Part shown: one piece after another, positions 54,732 to 63,547 of the stretch
Layout of the letters: each line of letters opens with the position of its first letter
Position numbering within the stretch: the stretch's first letter is position 1
NCBI RefSeq assembly: GCF_900215435.1
Contig: NZ_OCMY01000002.1
Location: 124,001 to 188,000, forward strand
DNA from: Candidatus Pantoea floridensis
GTDB lineage: Bacteria; Pseudomonadota; Gammaproteobacteria; Enterobacterales; Enterobacteriaceae
Reading direction: 5' to 3'
Length of the DNA stretch: 64,000 nucleotides
Notes under the pieces: model-generated
Told to the model about the DNA's origin: nothing
Database searches by the model: none
The model's input: only the letters and a program-made list of their open reading frames with translations
Made by a program: the position numbers and the translations under genes

Positions 54732-56075
54732 TTAATGTTGCTGCCATTGATGATATTCGCCGTTGCGACGGCGCGGTGCAGTTTCAGGCAGCCTTATGAG
54801 ACCGATAACGGAAATCACCCCTAATACCGCAACATACAGCGCCAGGCCGTACCAGTGACCGCCGGTCATTTGCAGGATTTTTACGGCCACCAAACCGAGC
54901 ACGCCGCTGCCAATCAGCGAGCCCACCTGCCAAATCACCGCAATACCGCTGCAGCGAATGTGAGTGGGAAACAGCTCCGGAAACCACGATGCCTGCGGCG
55001 CGTAACACATGCTGTGACCCAGCGTCAGGGCGACAATCATCGCAATTTGCGTCAGCCAATAGCTGTTTTGCTGCAGGGCAAGGAAGAACGGCACGATGGC
55101 AATGACAATCAGCAACGTACCCATCATATATACCGGCTTGCGGCCAATTTTGTCTGACAACGCGCCCATGAGTGGAATGGCAAACACCTCGAGAATCACC
55201 GCCACGATCATGCTATTCATCAGAATGCCAGAATCGAGATTGTTAGCTTTGCCCCACGCCAGAATAATCACCGTGAACAGGGCAAAGGCACAGGCTTCAA
55301 TCAGTTTGGCGGCGACACCGTTAATGACCAGGCGTGGATTCCCGCGCATCACCTCTTTTAACGGGCGTGATTCTGCTGCTTTGGTTTCGCGAATAGCGGC
55401 GAACACCGGCGACTCATCAATGCGCAGGCGAATAAACAGCCCAACAATCACCAGCAATGCGCTGAGTAAAAACGGAACGCGCCAGCCCCAATCCATCATT
55501 TGAACCGGGGAGAGCGTGGCATTAAGAACGGCAAACAGCGCCAGCGGCAGCAGGAAACCCACCGGCGCGCCAATTTGTACCCAGCTGGCGAAGAAACCAC
55601 GACGTGCGGGTTGAGCATATTCTGCGGTCATCAATACCGCACCCGCCTGCTCGCCGCCCACGCCAAAGCCTTGCAACAAGCGAATCAAAATCAACAGCAC
55701 GGGAGCCCAGATGCCGATTTTTTCGTAAGTCGGCAGCAATCCGATGCAAAACGTGCCAAGGCCAACAATCAGGATGGTGGCCACCAGGGCTTTTTTACGT
55801 CCAACTTTATCGCCAATGTGTCCGAAAACGATGCCGCCGATTGGACGAGCGAGAAAGCCCACCGCATAGGTGGCAAAAGCGGCGAGGGTGCTGATGAGCG
55901 GATCGTGGCTGGGAAAGAACAGATGGCCAAAGAACAAGACGGCAGCGGTGCCATAAGCAAAGAAGTCGTAATACTCTGCCGCGGTGCCAATGGCGGATGC
56001 GCTTGCCACTCGTTTGATGAGTGAAGCATGATCTTTCTCGATCGCTGGCGTTTGGGTAAGGGTGGAAGAGGCCAT
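54732..56075 (-). CDS. MFS transporter, metabolite:H+ symporter (MHS/ProP-ShiA-like) family
   Basis: A 447-residue twelve-helix transporter. EYYDFFAYGTAAVLFFGHLFFP in the first helix region, ARPIGGIVFGHIGDKVGRKKAL (the loop 2-3 motif) and RLLQGFGVGGEQAGAVLMTAEY are typical of MHS symporters such as ShiA and ProP. These carry shikimate, 2-oxoglutarate, citrate or betaine-like solutes with protons. GGGAC precedes the ATG. It stands alone between arnF and a divergent amino acid permease gene; the substrate cannot be told from the sequence. Confidence 0.85.
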   Translation of the reverse strand: MASSTLTQTPAIEKDHASLIKRVASASAIGTAAEYYDFFAYGTAAVLFFGHLFFPSHDPLISTLAAFATYAVGFLARPIGGIVFGHIGDKVGRKKALVATILIVGLGTFCIGLLPTYEKIGIWAPVLLILIRLLQGFGVGGEQAGAVLMTAEYAQPARRGFFASWVQIGAPVGFLLPLALFAVLNATLSPVQMMDWGWRVPFLLSALLVIVGLFIRLRIDESPVFAAIRETKAAESRPLKEVMRGNPRLVINGVAAKLIEACAFALFTVIILAWGKANNLDSGILMNSMIVAVILEVFAIPLMGALSDKIGRKPVYMMGTLLIVIAIVPFFLALQQNSYWLTQIAMIVALTLGHSMCYAPQASWFPELFPTHIRCSGIAVIWQVGSLIGSGVLGLVAVKILQMTGGHWYGLALYVAVLGVISVIGLIRLPETAPRRRNGEYHQWQQH

Positions 56076-56357
56076 AGCAAAAGTCCCTGAGGGTTAATGT
56101 TCTACTACCATACAAGGATGTTTAAAAGGTTGTTGCGAAAATGATCACATATTGAAGGGGGTAAACAGTACGGCGCAGGTTAATCAATCAGGCTTTTACT
56201 GCGCGACAACCCGCTGCCGTGACGGCGCAACCTGTGGTAATGCATCTTTGCATTGTCACCCCAGCCATCTACCGTCGCACTTTCTGTTGCTTGTAACTCT
56301 CTTCTTAGCGTTATCCCGTGTATCATCGCCGCCTTTAAGCGGTTTTGTAGGGAATAA

Positions 56358-57581
56358 ATGATGACGGAGATGACATTGTCCCGCCGCCAGCCTTCCGTGT
56401 GGTGGGGCGCGATGATTATTTGCGGCACCGTAGTGGGTGCAGGGATGTTTACGCTGCCGGTGGTGATGGCGGGCGCGTGGTTTGGTTGGGCGATGATCAT
56501 GCTACTGGTCAGCTGGGGCGGCATGCTGCTTTCAGGCTTACTTTTTATGCGCGTCAGCCTCAGCTATCCGCCAGGCGCGGGCTATGACACCTTAACGAAA
56601 GATCTGCTGGGGCGCGGTTGGGCGACATTGAACGGGCTCAGTATCTTATTTGTGCTCGGCATTCTTACCTACGCCTATATCTCGGCCAGCGGCCCGGTGT
56701 ATCAGCACTCTCTTAATCAGGCGGGTGTGCCGATTTCCACCGCAGAAGCAAAGGTGCTGTTAACAATCGGCGTGGCGGCAGTGGTGTGGCTCGGCACAAC
56801 CGGCGTGAGTCGGCTGATGACCTTTTGCGTGCTGGCCAAGATTCTGTTTTTGATCCTGTTATTTGGGGGATTGCTCACGCAGGTCAATGTACCGTCGCTG
56901 CTTCAGGCGCCAGGCGCAGGGGAGCGTTACTGGCCCTACGCACTCGGGGTATTGCCATTTTGTCTGGCCTCGTTTGGCTATCATGGCAATATCACCGGGC
57001 TGGTGAGCTACTATGCGGGGAACAAAAAGCACATTACACAAGCGTTGGTTCTGGGCACGCTATTGTCACTGGCGTTGTATGTTTTTTGGCTTACCAGCAC
57101 CATGGGCAACCTGCCGCGCAGCGCGTTCCCTGAAATTGTGCAACAGGGCGGCGATATTGCGGCGCTGATGGCCGCGCTGCGTGCGCAACTGCACGTCAAT
57201 GCGCTGTCATTAATGATGTCGATATTTTCGCATTTCGCGGTGATTGCCTCATTTCTTGGCGTCACGGCCGGCTTGTTTGATTTCATTGCCGATCGTCTGG
57301 GCTTAGGACATTCACCGACTGCGCGTTTTAAAACCGCTTGTCTGACGTTTCTGCCGCCGTTAATGGCCTCGATTTGCTGGCCGAGTGGATTTGTGGCAGC
57401 GATTGGCTTTGCCGGTTTATTTGCCACCCTGTGGGCGGTGATTGTTCCGGCGATGCTGGCCTGGCGATCGCAGCAGCGCTGTTCGATCGCGGTCGTTTTA
57501 CTCTTTGCATTTGGTCTACTGAATATTCTGGCATGGATGCTGAGCTGGTTTAAGCTGCTGCCAGAGTTTGTAGCGGAGTAA
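56358..57581 (+). CDS. Aromatic amino acid permease, Mtr/TnaB/TyrP family
   Basis: A 407-residue HAAAP-family transporter with about eleven helices. WWGAMIICGTVVGAGMFTLPVVMAGAWF, TYAYISASGPVY and LPFCLASFGYHGNITGLVSYY align along the length with tryptophan permease Mtr, more than with TyrP. It imports tryptophan or another aromatic amino acid by proton symport. GGGA precedes adjacent ATG codons at 56358 and 56361. The 282-base upstream gap shows no clear TyrR or TrpR operator by eye. Substrate choice within the family remains open. Confidence 0.82.
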   Translation: MMTEMTLSRRQPSVWWGAMIICGTVVGAGMFTLPVVMAGAWFGWAMIMLLVSWGGMLLSGLLFMRVSLSYPPGAGYDTLTKDLLGRGWATLNGLSILFVLGILTYAYISASGPVYQHSLNQAGVPISTAEAKVLLTIGVAAVVWLGTTGVSRLMTFCVLAKILFLILLFGGLLTQVNVPSLLQAPGAGERYWPYALGVLPFCLASFGYHGNITGLVSYYAGNKKHITQALVLGTLLSLALYVFWLTSTMGNLPRSAFPEIVQQGGDIAALMAALRAQLHVNALSLMMSIFSHFAVIASFLGVTAGLFDFIADRLGLGHSPTARFKTACLTFLPPLMASICWPSGFVAAIGFAGLFATLWAVIVPAMLAWRSQQRCSIAVVLLFAFGLLNILAWMLSWFKLLPEFVAE

Positions 57582-57596
57582 CGGTCGCTGTTAGGG

Positions 57597-57630
57597 ATAT
57601 CCAGGTGCGTTTGGATGCGCACCTGGATAT
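57597..57630. terminator. Perfect 13-bp hairpin between convergent genes, REP-stem-like
   Basis: ATATCCAGGTGCG pairs perfectly with CGCACCTGGATAT across an 8-base loop. It lies between the permease gene and the convergent reductase gene. The inner stem (GGTGCG / CGCACC) is the same as in the REP-like unit at 12911-12934, but the GTAG head is missing. Confidence 0.6.
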
Positions 57631-57635
57631 GATTT

Positions 57636-58739
57636 TCAGCCCTTATTCGCGACCAGCGTCCCTTTCAACCCATGGGGTTCGGAGCGCAAATACTGCGGGG
57701 GAGCCTTCGCTTGTGCGCCCAGTGCTGCAGCGGCATGCCACGGCCAGCGTGGGTCATAGAGTACCGCGCGGGCGAGTGCGATCAGGTCGGCATCGTCTTT
57801 CTGTAATGCATTTTCAGCCTGCTGCGGGTCGGTAATCAAGCCCACGCCAATCACCGGAATCTTCACCTGCTTACGGATATCATGCGCGAACGGCAGCTGA
57901 TAGCCGGGCCCCACTGTAATCTGCTGCTGCGGTGAAAGTCCCCCACTGGAGATATGCACATAATCGCTACCCGCAGTTTCCAGTTGCTGGCTAAAGGTGA
58001 TGGATTGCTCAACATCCCAGCCGCCCTCAACCCAATCTGTAGCTGAAAGGCGAACCCCAACTGCAACTGAATCGGGCAATGCGCTGCGTACCGCGTGGAA
58101 AACTTCAAGCGGGAAACGCAGACGATTTTCCAGTGAACCGCCGTACTCATCCTGACGCTGGTTGCTCAATGGCGACAGGAACTGATGCAGCAAATAGCCG
58201 TGGGCGGCATGAAGCTCAATCAATTGGATGCCAAGACGCGCGGCGCGCTGCGCGCTGTCGACGAAAGCGGATTTTAGTCGCTCCAAATCCTGTTTTTCCA
58301 GTGCCACCGGTGCACGATCTTCAGGGTTAAAAGCGTGTGCAGAGGGGGCTACCGTTTGCCAGCCACCGTCATTCAGTGCCAGCTGGTGACCACCCAGCCA
58401 CGGTGCTGCGCATGAGGCTTTGCGCCCGGCGTGACCGAGCTGAATGCCGATAGGGATATCAGAATAGTGGCGAATATCCTCCAGCACGCTAGCCAGCGCG
58501 GCTTCGGTTGCATCATCCCACAACCCCAGATCGCCCGGCGAAATCCGCCCTGCGGCTTCAACCGCCGTTGCTTCGATAATCAGCAAACCCGCTCCCGAAA
58601 GTGCGAGCTGGCCAAGATGGATGCGATGCCAGGCGCTGGCTTTGCCATCCTGCGCGGAGTATTGACACATCGGGGCGATCACGATGCGGTTGTCGAGCGT
58701 TAACTTACCCAGTTGCGTTGCGCTAAAAAGTAAACTCAT
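57636..58739 (-). CDS. NADH:flavin oxidoreductase, old yellow enzyme family (YqjM/XenA type)
   Basis: A 367-residue FMN-dependent ene-reductase. NRIVIAPMCQYSAQDGKASAWH carries the Cys of the thermophilic-like OYE class, followed by IQLGHAGRKAS (FMN and substrate His), HAAHGYLLHQFLSPLSNQR and the GGSLENRLRFPLEV segment. Such enzymes reduce activated alkenes, nitro compounds or nitrate esters with NAD(P)H. GAGG precedes the ATG. It stands alone; the next operon begins 174 bases away and ends at a possible terminator near 58836-58861. Confidence 0.88.
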   Translation of the reverse strand: MSLLFSATQLGKLTLDNRIVIAPMCQYSAQDGKASAWHRIHLGQLALSGAGLLIIEATAVEAAGRISPGDLGLWDDATEAALASVLEDIRHYSDIPIGIQLGHAGRKASCAAPWLGGHQLALNDGGWQTVAPSAHAFNPEDRAPVALEKQDLERLKSAFVDSAQRAARLGIQLIELHAAHGYLLHQFLSPLSNQRQDEYGGSLENRLRFPLEVFHAVRSALPDSVAVGVRLSATDWVEGGWDVEQSITFSQQLETAGSDYVHISSGGLSPQQQITVGPGYQLPFAHDIRKQVKIPVIGVGLITDPQQAENALQKDDADLIALARAVLYDPRWPWHAAAALGAQAKAPPQYLRSEPHGLKGTLVANKG

Positions 58740-58835
58740 TGAAACCTCATTAACAGTGGCCAGATGCCTTAAAGCTTAGGGCTAAAAGCGCATTTTGCAG
58801 AGTGGTATGAGTTTGAATGTTGTAGCAAAAAGTAA

Positions 58836-58861
58836 GTTAAGCGGAATGTGCCGCTGTTAAC
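58836..58861 (-). terminator. Terminator-like hairpin after the amidohydrolase gene
   Basis: An AGCGG / CCGCT core with GTTAA-type outer arms is read, on the minus strand, into TTACTTTTTGC. It lies about 50 bases after the stop of the amidohydrolase gene and could end that operon. Confidence 0.45.
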
Positions 58862-58913
58862 CGAACAGCATCGTTCGCGCGGTGATAAGCCTAAAACTCG
58901 CCACTGTGCCCCA

Positions 58914-60299
58914 TCAAAACGCGGCTGAACGCCAACCGCGTGTTTTATCATTGCCGGTGCGCACCGCCAGTGACTGCGCCGCTCGTTGTGAACGCGCCAT
59001 CACTTCCCGCTGGTTAAGCTGGGTAAATTCTCCCGCCCGCAACAGATAAGCACCATCCACAAATACATCACTGACTTCGTGGCCCAAAGCGGAGTAGACC
59101 AAAGATGAGACAGGATGGTGGATCGGCGTCATCGCAGGATGCGAGGTATCCACAATCACGACATCCGCTCGTTTACCCACTTCCAGCGAGCCGACCAGAT
59201 GATCAAGACCAATGGCGCGCGCGCCGTCGATGGTCGCCATCTCCAGCACTTTTTCAGCGGTCATTATTGTGGGATCGCGATGCACGCCTTTTGGCAGCAG
59301 CGCTGCCACTTTCATGGCCTGAAACAGGTTGTGGTTATTGCTGCTAGCGGGGCCGTCGGAGCCTAACCCTACGGTTAATCCGGCGGCAAGCATTTCGGGA
59401 ATCGGCGCCACACCTGAGGCAAGATAGAGATTGCTGCAGGGATTGTGTGAGACGCGTGTGTCGTGATGCTTCAGCGCACGGATATCACGGGAGCTGCACT
59501 GCACGCAGTGTACCGCCAGCACATCAGGGCCGAGGAAACCGATATCGCTAAGGAACTCCGTATCGGTCGCCTGAAAGCGCAGCTTAGCCTGCTCGATTTC
59601 AAAATCGGTTTCTGCGACGTGGGTCGTGATCAGTACGCCGGTTTCATTCGCCAGCGCCCGTGTGCCACGCAGTACTTTTTCATCCAGCGCCCAAATCATG
59701 CTTGGCGCGAGACCAACTTTTACCCGTCCATCCGCCTTGTGATAGCGCTGAATCACATTACGTGCATCGGCTAGCGCCTGCTCTGGCGTTTCAATCAGTT
59801 CAGCGGGAATGCCGTGCTCAATGCCGCTGGTGAGGAAACCGCGGCAGACATGGCCGCGAATGCCACTGACTTCAAAAGCGTCAATCACTTTAGCCGTCAA
59901 TCCTGGACGCGGATGGGCGTACATAAAATCAACCAGCGAGGTGACGCCAGAACGCAGCGATTCCACGCAGCCATGCAGCGCAGCGGCGTAGACGTCTTCC
60001 TCCGTCAGCGCCACGGCGCTTGGACCGGTCATGCAGGTGAACCACTTCTTCAGCACCATGTCGTCGCCGAGACCTTTTAGCAGCGTCTGAAACAGATGCG
60101 TATGCGTATTCACCATTCCAGGCATGATAATACGCTCGCGGCAGTCGATGATTTCCGCTTCCGGATAGCGCTGCTGCAAGGCATCACGCGTGCCGATGGC
60201 GGCGATAAGGTTGTCTTCAATCAGCAAACTGGCCTGTTCCAGAATCTCGCGCTGCGGATTCATGGTGATGATCCAGCCGTCAGCCAGCAAGTAACTCAT
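58914..60299 (-). CDS. TRZ/ATZ-family amidohydrolase (8-oxoguanine deaminase-like)
   Basis: The start is the ATG at 60299, six bases after GGAGAG and overlapping the upstream stop (461 residues). VNTHTHLFQTLLKG gives the metal His pair (His66, His68). ITTHVAETDFE, VQCSSRDI followed by SHNPCSNLYLASGVAPI, and GLGSDGPASSNNHNLFQAM complete the site. This subgroup deaminates or dechlorinates triazines, 8-oxoguanine, isoguanine or related rings. It is the last gene of an operon with a RutB-like hydrolase, a cupin and a nucleoside-type importer, so a purine- or triazine-like ring is the likely substrate. Confidence 0.82.
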   Translation of the reverse strand: MSYLLADGWIITMNPQREILEQASLLIEDNLIAAIGTRDALQQRYPEAEIIDCRERIIMPGMVNTHTHLFQTLLKGLGDDMVLKKWFTCMTGPSAVALTEEDVYAAALHGCVESLRSGVTSLVDFMYAHPRPGLTAKVIDAFEVSGIRGHVCRGFLTSGIEHGIPAELIETPEQALADARNVIQRYHKADGRVKVGLAPSMIWALDEKVLRGTRALANETGVLITTHVAETDFEIEQAKLRFQATDTEFLSDIGFLGPDVLAVHCVQCSSRDIRALKHHDTRVSHNPCSNLYLASGVAPIPEMLAAGLTVGLGSDGPASSNNHNLFQAMKVAALLPKGVHRDPTIMTAEKVLEMATIDGARAIGLDHLVGSLEVGKRADVVIVDTSHPAMTPIHHPVSSLVYSALGHEVSDVFVDGAYLLRAGEFTQLNQREVMARSQRAAQSLAVRTGNDKTRGWRSAAF

Positions 60300-61069
60300 A
60301 TGTTGCTCTCCAGCTGCTGTTGTAACTCTGCGGCATTCACCACAAAACCAAAGCACTGCTGTACGTTATACAGCGTGGCATCGCGACAATAGTCGGGCGA
60401 GGTCGTCGCGCTACAATCTTCCAGCAGCAGGCAGTCATAACCGCGGAAGTTGGCCTCTTGCAAAGTGCAGAGCACGCATTGATCGACATTGACGCCGGCA
60501 AACAACAGGGTGGTGACGTTGAGATTGCGCAGGATGCTATCAAGCTCGCTGTCATGAAACCCGGACATTCGGTATTTGTTAACGCGAATATCCGTATCGT
60601 TCGGCATGAGTTCATCCACTACCTCGGCCGCCCAGCTACCCGCCTGCAATACCGGCGCACCCGAAACCGGTAACGGATCGCCTAAACCCACACCAGTGCC
60701 ATACGGATTATAAACGTGCAGCAAAGCCGGACTGAGATTGAGTTTGTCTGCGCGATTGCCCCAGTTGAGCCAAATGACGGGCACTTCGGCGGCACGCAAT
60801 GCTGGCAATAACGCTTGCAGCGGCGCAATCGGTGCGCGCGCGGGCGTGACATCCACACCAATGTGTCCGAGCCAGCCGTCGGGATGGCAAAAATCGTTCT
60901 GCATATCCACTACGATGATTGCAGTACTCTGTAAATCAAAGATCACCGATCGGTCGCGCGTGCCGAGCTTTACTGCGCGTACGGGTTGCTCCGGGCGTCG
61001 CATATCAATGACCTGCGCGGAAACACGCCACTGATTTTGCCGACTGCTGCCTAAAACGTTTTCTCCCAT
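60296..61069 (-). CDS. Isochorismatase-fold cysteine hydrolase (RutB/biuret-hydrolase-like)
   Basis: A 257-residue enzyme with the catalytic triad Asp55 (VVDMQNDF), Lys165 (VNKYRMSGF) and Cys198 (GVNVDQCVL). SELDSILRNLNVTTLLFAG and the tail LYNVQQCFGFV closely follow RutB and biuret amidohydrolase. Such enzymes hydrolyse ureido or carbamoyl amides to release ammonia and carbon dioxide. Together with the ring amidohydrolase it overlaps, it could complete the breakdown of a deaminated ring. GGGAG precedes the ATG. Confidence 0.82.
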   Translation of the reverse strand: MGENVLGSSRQNQWRVSAQVIDMRRPEQPVRAVKLGTRDRSVIFDLQSTAIIVVDMQNDFCHPDGWLGHIGVDVTPARAPIAPLQALLPALRAAEVPVIWLNWGNRADKLNLSPALLHVYNPYGTGVGLGDPLPVSGAPVLQAGSWAAEVVDELMPNDTDIRVNKYRMSGFHDSELDSILRNLNVTTLLFAGVNVDQCVLCTLQEANFRGYDCLLLEDCSATTSPDYCRDATLYNVQQCFGFVVNAAELQQQLESNI

Positions 61070-61070
61070 A

Positions 61071-61493
61071 TCAGGCTCCCGTTAAGATGCGCAAATCTTC
61101 CTCATCCAGCGTGACAGGGTCACCGCTGCGAATCAGTTCGGAGAATCCCTCATTGGGCGTCATGACCGTCAGCGTATAGAGCTTGCACCTGCCGGTGTTG
61201 CGGATCGCATGATCATTACCCGGGTGCAACAGCAGGGAATCGCCTTTCTTAATCACTAACTCCTCATCGTTGCAGCGAGCGACGCCTTCACCATGCAGCA
61301 CATAGAAAAACTCATGCGCGGTGGCGTGTTCATTGGGCGGCGTAGCACCGCCCACGTTGAAGATTTCCACCACAAAGATGTTCTCAATGCCATCGAGCGG
61401 TTTGTCGAACAAAATGGCGAAATAGTTACTGCTATCGGGACTAATACGGAACGCCTTCACATCCGCAAGAGAGTTGAAACGAAACGATTTCAT
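61071..61493 (-). CDS. Single-domain cupin protein
   Basis: A 140-residue small cupin. The motif-1 region is HATAHEFFYVLHGEGVARCNDEE and motif 2 is HPGNDHAIRN, with the metal His/Glu residues largely kept. The small barrel may be an isomerase, a ureidoglycolate-lyase-like enzyme or a sensor. AAGGA precedes the ATG. It lies one base from the cysteine hydrolase gene and just after the permease genes, so it is part of the same pathway. The reaction is unknown. Confidence 0.75.
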   Translation of the reverse strand: MKSFRFNSLADVKAFRISPDSSNYFAILFDKPLDGIENIFVVEIFNVGGATPPNEHATAHEFFYVLHGEGVARCNDEELVIKKGDSLLLHPGNDHAIRNTGRCKLYTLTVMTPNEGFSELIRSGDPVTLDEEDLRILTGA

Positions 61494-61496
61494 CAG

Positions 61497-62435
61497 TTAT
61501 TCCTTTCGATAAGGCTGCGTTAGCGCGCCGGGTTGCAATGTGCGTCCTACTACGCCGGACATTGCCAGGATGGTGAGAAGATAAGGCAGGGCCAGCAGCA
61601 CCTGCGGAGGAAGCTTGTTTTCAAACAGCTGTAGCGACAGCTGTAATGCATCGGCTGCGCCAAAAATAAAGGCAGCCACCACCGCCTTGAGCGGACTCCA
61701 GCGGCCAAAGATAACGATGGCCAGGGCGATAAAACCTTGCCCGCTGACGATGTTGTCGCGGAACAAGCCAATCTGGGCGGTCACCAGATAGCTGCCGGCT
61801 AAACCCGCTCCTAAACAGGAGAACATTACTCCCCATGTGCGGATCTTTACTACGTTAAGCCCGGCTGCATGGGCCGCGCGCGGATTTTCACCCACCGCGC
61901 GCAAAGAGAGGCCGAAGCGGGTATGGAACAGGCCAAAATGCGCCAGTGCCGCCAGTAGTAAAGTAAAATAGAGCGGCAGTGGCTGTTGGAACAGAATCGG
62001 ACCGATGAAGGGTAATGACGAGAGCAGCGGCACATGCCAGGGTTCCAGCATGGGAATGGTTGGCGATGATTCGTTGCCCATCACCAGCGCATAAATCCAG
62101 GTGGCAAGGCCAGCGGCAAGAATATTGAAAACGATGCCGACCACAATTTGGCTGGCGTGGGCACGCAGATAGAGCGCCGCCAGCACGCAGCCGACCAGTA
62201 ATCCTCCTACGCCACCGGCGATGAAGCCGAGTGCCGTTGAGCCGCTTGCTACCGCTACCATGTAGCTGGAGAGCGCACCCAGCAGAATGGTGCCTTCGAT
62301 GCCAATATTTAACACGCCAGAACGTTCGCCATAGATTTCGCCCAGTGCGGCTAACAACACGGGACCGGCAAGCCGCACCGCTGCAGCCAGCCAGCTGACG
62401 AAGAACGCGGTGTCGAGATTAGCCCACAAACTCAT
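61497..62435 (-). CDS. ABC transporter permease, BMP/nucleoside class (second permease)
   Basis: A 312-residue inner-membrane permease with eight to ten helices. GEIYGERSGVLNIGIEGTILLGAL near the N-terminus and the FGLSLRAVGENPRAAHAAGLNV loop are diagnostic for the branched family that imports nucleosides with a BMP-type lipoprotein (YufQ/NupQ-like). GGAG precedes the ATG, and the gene overlaps the first permease by four bases. It forms the heterodimeric channel with that subunit. Confidence 0.85.
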   Translation of the reverse strand: MSLWANLDTAFFVSWLAAAVRLAGPVLLAALGEIYGERSGVLNIGIEGTILLGALSSYMVAVASGSTALGFIAGGVGGLLVGCVLAALYLRAHASQIVVGIVFNILAAGLATWIYALVMGNESSPTIPMLEPWHVPLLSSLPFIGPILFQQPLPLYFTLLLAALAHFGLFHTRFGLSLRAVGENPRAAHAAGLNVVKIRTWGVMFSCLGAGLAGSYLVTAQIGLFRDNIVSGQGFIALAIVIFGRWSPLKAVVAAFIFGAADALQLSLQLFENKLPPQVLLALPYLLTILAMSGVVGRTLQPGALTQPYRKE

Positions 62436-63547
62436 GATTGCTTCTCCACCATTGGGCTGCGGGTTTTACGCAGGATGGGCAGGTTGATACGGTAATAGCG
62501 CAGCAAATCACCCGCCAGAATGAGTAACACCACTAAACTTTGCAGAATCAGCACTACTGACGTCGGTAAACCGGTTTGACGCTGCATCGCGCTGCCGCCG
62601 ACTTCTAAACCGCCATAGAGAATTGCGGTAGGGATCACCAGCAGAGGATTGAGGCGTGCCAGCAAGGCGACGACCACGCCAATAAACCCGACGCCGCCAG
62701 AGATGCCTTCCATCAGCCGATGCTGCACGCCAAGTACCGCGCACAATCCTGCCAGCGCCGCCAATCCACCGCCGAGCAGCACTGCGCCCATTTGCCGACG
62801 ATTGACATCAACGCCGCTGTAGCGTGCGGCGCGCGCATTAAGCCCGGCGATTTTGATTTCGAAGCCGGCGGGTGTGGCGCGCATTAGCCAGAAGACAAAG
62901 ACGGTCGCAACCAGCGCAATGGCGATGCCCCAGTGTGCGCGCATGCCAGTCATGACAAACGGCAACCAGCTATCCACCGGTAAGCGTGGCGTTTGTGGCA
63001 GGTCGCCGGGAGCGCGCATTGGACCAGAAACCAAATATTGCACTATGAACAGCGCCACGTAGTTGGCCATCAGGGAAATCAGTACATCATTGCCGCCAAA
63101 CCTGACGCGTAACGCGCCAACCCAGCCGGCCCAAATTGCCCCGGCGAGGAAGGCGGCGATCAGCACCAGTGGCCAATAAAGCAGCGCTGGAATGGCCCAC
63201 GGAAAACCCTGGGGCGTCCCGGAGAGCGCAATCCAGCTGGCCGCCGCGGCACCCAGCAGAAAGCAACCTTCAAAGCCGATGTAGCCCAATCCAGCACGCC
63301 ACACCACGATGGTTGCCAACGCAATCAACATTAACGGTGTGGATTGCACGATGCTAAGGCCTACGCTACTCAATGAGCCAAACGCGGCGTCAAACAGGAA
63401 GCCATACGCTGACAATGGATTACCGCCGAAAGGGATAAACAGCAGCCCAGCAATCACAAACGCCGTTACGATCCCGCAGCAGCTGGTTAACATCAGTGCG
63501 CTGGTGGATTCAGCGGGAGCCAGACGCCGCTCAAGCAGCTTCTTCAT
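62432..63547 (-). CDS. ABC transporter permease, BMP/nucleoside class (first permease)
   Basis: A 371-residue membrane protein, longer than its partner through an N-terminal extension. The VRFGGNDVLISLMANYVALFIVQYLVSGPMR segment and GFEIKIAGLNARAARYSGVDV match YufP/NupP-type permeases. GGGAGG precedes the ATG, and its start overlaps the end of the ATPase gene by 17 bases. With the adjacent permease and ATPase it should import a nucleoside, base or similar compound. The binding lipoprotein gene is not in the window. Confidence 0.85.
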   Translation of the reverse strand: MKKLLERRLAPAESTSALMLTSCCGIVTAFVIAGLLFIPFGGNPLSAYGFLFDAAFGSLSSVGLSIVQSTPLMLIALATIVVWRAGLGYIGFEGCFLLGAAAASWIALSGTPQGFPWAIPALLYWPLVLIAAFLAGAIWAGWVGALRVRFGGNDVLISLMANYVALFIVQYLVSGPMRAPGDLPQTPRLPVDSWLPFVMTGMRAHWGIAIALVATVFVFWLMRATPAGFEIKIAGLNARAARYSGVDVNRRQMGAVLLGGGLAALAGLCAVLGVQHRLMEGISGGVGFIGVVVALLARLNPLLVIPTAILYGGLEVGGSAMQRQTGLPTSVVLILQSLVVLLILAGDLLRYYRINLPILRKTRSPMVEKQS

